Source: Rubrivivax sp. (GTDB lineage Bacteria > Pseudomonadota > Gammaproteobacteria > Burkholderiales > Burkholderiaceae_C). From it: 64,000 bases of DNA. The DNA lies in assembly GCA_020248945.1 (NCBI GenBank), contig JADCGQ010000013.1, positions 1-64,000 of the forward strand. Reading direction: 5' to 3'. Positions 62,316 through 64,000 of the stretch are shown one piece after another. Below the pieces are notes generated by a model. It was not told where the DNA came from. It searched no databases and saw only the letters and a program-made list of their open reading frames with translations. The number at the start of each line of letters is the position of its first letter. Within the stretch, counting starts at the first letter, position 1. The position numbers and the translations under genes were made by a program.

Positions 62316-63103
62316 CGACACGCCGGCGCTGGCTCGGGGCAACGCTGGCGCTGGGTCTGGCCGGTGGGGGCCACGTCGGTGCCGCATCGGCTGCCGACCT
62401 GCCGGGCCTGATTGCCGCGGCGCGGCCCTCGGTGCTGCCGGTAGGCACCTTCAGCGCCACCGACAGCCCGCGCTTCGGCTTCCGCGGCACGGGCTTCGTG
62501 GTCGGTGACGGCACGCTGGTGGCCACCAACTTCCACGTGCTGGCCCCCGGCGCCGACACCAGCGAGCCCGGCACGGGCCCGCAGATGATGGTGATGCTCG
62601 GCCGCAGCGGCGAGCAATCGATCGGCCGGCGCGCGCGTGTCGTGGCCACCGACCGTGCGCGCGACCTCGCCCTGCTGCGCATCGAAGGGCCGCCGCTGAA
62701 GCCGCTGGAACTGGCCGAGGCCGGCAGCGCGCGCGAGGGCCAGGACATCGCGCTGATGGGCTTCCCGATCGGCGGCACGCTGGGCTTCGCACCCGTCACG
62801 CACCGCGGCATCGTCGCCAGCATCACCACGGCCGCGCTGCCCGCGGCCACGGCATCCAACCTCGATCCACGGGCGCTGCTGCGGCTGCGCGAGGGCAACT
62901 TCGAGCTGCTGCAGCTCGACGCCACCGCCTACCCCGGCAACAGCGGCGGGCCGGTGTTCGACGCCACCACGGGCCGCGTGATCGGCGTCGTCAACATGGT
63001 GCTGGTGAAGGCCGGCCGCGAGAGCGCGCTCAGCGCGCCCACGGGCATCAGCTACGCGGTGCCGGTGGCGGCGCTGCGCGCGCTGATGGCCGAGCTTCGT
63101 TGA
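62312..63103 (+). CDS. Tat-exported trypsin-like serine protease
   Basis: 263-residue secreted S1-type protease. A Tat-like signal TRRRWLG at residues 3-9 is followed by a hydrophobic run and ASA cleavage near residue 27. The catalytic triad is visible: His75 (ATNFHVL), Asp118 (RARDLALL) and Ser211 (YPGNSGGPVF). No PDZ domain follows, so it is a short DegP-like or HtrA-core protease. The GTG at 62312 overlaps the PrsT stop, which links its production to PrsT. It may process secreted EPS or PEP-CTERM proteins. Confidence 0.85.
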   Translation: MTTRRRWLGATLALGLAGGGHVGAASAADLPGLIAAARPSVLPVGTFSATDSPRFGFRGTGFVVGDGTLVATNFHVLAPGADTSEPGTGPQMMVMLGRSGEQSIGRRARVVATDRARDLALLRIEGPPLKPLELAEAGSAREGQDIALMGFPIGGTLGFAPVTHRGIVASITTAALPAATASNLDPRALLRLREGNFELLQLDATAYPGNSGGPVFDATTGRVIGVVNMVLVKAGRESALSAPTGISYAVPVAALRALMAELR

Positions 63104-63140
63104 GCGCGGCCGCTCGGGATCCGGGTCTCCCGGTCCCGGG

Positions 63141-63185
63141 CGAGCCCCCTCGGGGGGTGGCGACCGCAGGGAGCCTGGGGGCTTG
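63141..63185. terminator. Possible bidirectional terminator hairpin
   Basis: AGCCCCC at 63143-63149 pairs with GGGGGCT at 63177-63183 between the convergent protease and epimerase genes, and an inner CCCC/GGGG pair competes with it. There is no long T-run. GC-rich hairpins of this type are frequent between genes in Burkholderiales, as far as I recall. Confidence 0.35.
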
Positions 63186-63187
63186 CT

Positions 63188-64000
63188 TCAAACCTTGTAG
63201 TAGGCGCGGTACCACTCGACGAAGCGGCCGATGCCGGTGCGGATGTCGGTGGCCGGCGCGAAGCCCGTCCAAGCCGTGAGCGCATCGACGTCGGCGTAGG
63301 TGGCCGGCACGTCGCCGTCCTGCAGCGGCAGCAGGTTCTTCTGCGCCTTCTGGCCGAGCGCGTCTTCGATGGCGGCGATGAAGTCCAGCAGCGGCACCGG
63401 GTCGTGGTTGCCGATGTTGAAGACGCGGAACGGCGCGTGGCTGGTGCCGGGGTCGGGCGTGTCGGACTGGTACCCGGGGTTGGGCGCCGCGATGCGGTCG
63501 GTGACGCGGATCACGCCCTCGACGATGTCGTCGACGAACGTGAAGTCGCGCTGCATCTGGCCGTGGTTGAACACGTCGATCGGCCGGCCCTCGAGGATGG
63601 CCTTGGTGAACAGGAACAAGGCCATGTCCGGCCGCCCCCAGGGCCCGTACACCGTGAAGAAGCGCAGACCCGTGGTCGGCAGGCCGAACAGGTGGCTGTA
63701 GGTGTGCGCCATCAGCTCGTTGGCCTTCTTGGTGGCGGCGTACATGCTCACCGGGTGGTCGACGCTGTCGTGCTCGGAGAACGGCATGCGCGTGTTGCCG
63801 CCGTAGACGCTGGAGCTGCTGGCGTAGACCAGGTGCTGCACCTTGGCATGGCGGCAGCCCTCGAGGATGTTCATGAAGCCGACGACGTTGCTGTCGATGT
63901 AGGCGTGCGGGTTGACGAGCGAGTAGCGCACGCCGGCCTGCGCGGCCAGGTGGATGACGCGGTCGAAGCCGCCTTCGGCGAACAGCTTCTCGATGCCGGG
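63188..64000 (-). CDS. NAD-dependent nucleotide-sugar epimerase (CapI/UDP-glucuronate epimerase type), 5' end missing
   Basis: The last 270 codons of a short-chain dehydrogenase/reductase epimerase; the N-terminal NAD-binding loop lies beyond the window. Visible parts are the segment [12 protein letters not shown], the [10 protein letters not shown] strand with the catalytic Ser/Thr, [10 protein letters not shown] with the catalytic Tyr and Lys, and [14 protein letters not shown], which fits the CapI / UDP-glucuronate 4-epimerase group. It would epimerise a UDP-uronate at C4 for the EPS. The C-terminus YRAYYKV is complete. Confidence 0.9.
   Translation of the reverse strand, partial: PGIEKLFAEGGFDRVIHLAAQAGVRYSLVNPHAYIDSNVVGFMNILEGCRHAKVQHLVYASSSSVYGGNTRMPFSEHDSVDHPVSMYAATKKANELMAHTYSHLFGLPTTGLRFFTVYGPWGRPDMALFLFTKAILEGRPIDVFNHGQMQRDFTFVDDIVEGVIRVTDRIAAPNPGYQSDTPDPGTSHAPFRVFNIGNHDPVPLLDFIAAIEDALGQKAQKNLLPLQDGDVPATYADVDALTAWTGFAPATDIRTGIGRFVEWYRAYYKV

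Overview
The window is one continuous exopolysaccharide (EPS) locus of the exosortase A (XrtA / PEP-CTERM) type. It comes from a GC-rich Gram-negative bacterium, most likely a betaproteobacterium of the order Burkholderiales (the Rubrivivax/Leptothrix/Methylibium neighbourhood). That placement is inferred from the composition, the codon use and the complete XrtA gene set; no rRNA or tRNA is present to confirm it. I see no insertion sequence, phage gene, CRISPR array or tRNA.

Layout. (1) 203-15152, minus strand: an accessory operon that starts with an acyl carrier protein and runs through the two XrtA-associated hydrolases, a DegT-type aminotransferase, a GNAT-type acyltransferase, two paralogous polysaccharide-lyase-like secreted proteins, a TPR protein, a Wzx-type flippase, an asparagine-synthetase-like protein without its N-terminal cysteine, a family 2 glycosyltransferase and a kelch-like lipoprotein. 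(2) 15337-20063, plus strand: divergent operon with the XrtA acyl-CoA ligase, the XrtA PLP decarboxylase, a HAD-UbiA fusion and a small SMR-type flippase. (3) 20047-35789, minus strand: eleven tightly packed, mostly overlapping genes: GT39 transferase, deacetylase, O-ligase, CapK-like ligase, methyltransferase, a transglutaminase-like/GT4 fusion, an AlgD-like dehydrogenase, two glycosyltransferases and two amidotransferases. (4) 35790-36626: a lower-GC stretch without a recognisable gene. (5) 36627-49959, minus strand: the XrtA core: glycosyltransferase, TviB-like dehydrogenase, exosortase A, FemAB protein, deacetylase, WecB, ATPase, outer-membrane protein, tyrosine autokinase, chain-length determinant and outer-membrane export lipoprotein. 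(6) 50293-63103, plus strand: PrsT, a PEP-CTERM substrate protein, the initiating sugar-phosphate transferase, the PrsK/PrsR two-component pair, a second PrsT and a Tat-type trypsin-like protease. (7) 63188-64000, minus strand: a nucleotide-sugar epimerase cut by the window edge.

How it works together. The sugar transferase at 54484 starts the repeat unit on undecaprenyl phosphate, and glycosyltransferases extend it with sugars supplied by WecB, the TviB-like and AlgD-like dehydrogenases and the epimerase. The flippase, the O-ligase, the chain-length protein, the tyrosine kinase and the export lipoprotein move and polymerise the chain, and deacetylases, amidotransferases, acyl/methyl-transferases and a lipid-linked sugar branch decorate it. 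XrtA processes PEP-CTERM proteins, and the one encoded here has a near-perfect sigma-54 promoter that fits control by PrsK/PrsR.

The least explained parts are the transmembrane transglutaminase-GT4 fusion, the lyase-like pair, the HAD-UbiA/SMR/GT39 branch and the ligase/ACP/decarboxylase/hydrolase module of unknown chemistry.
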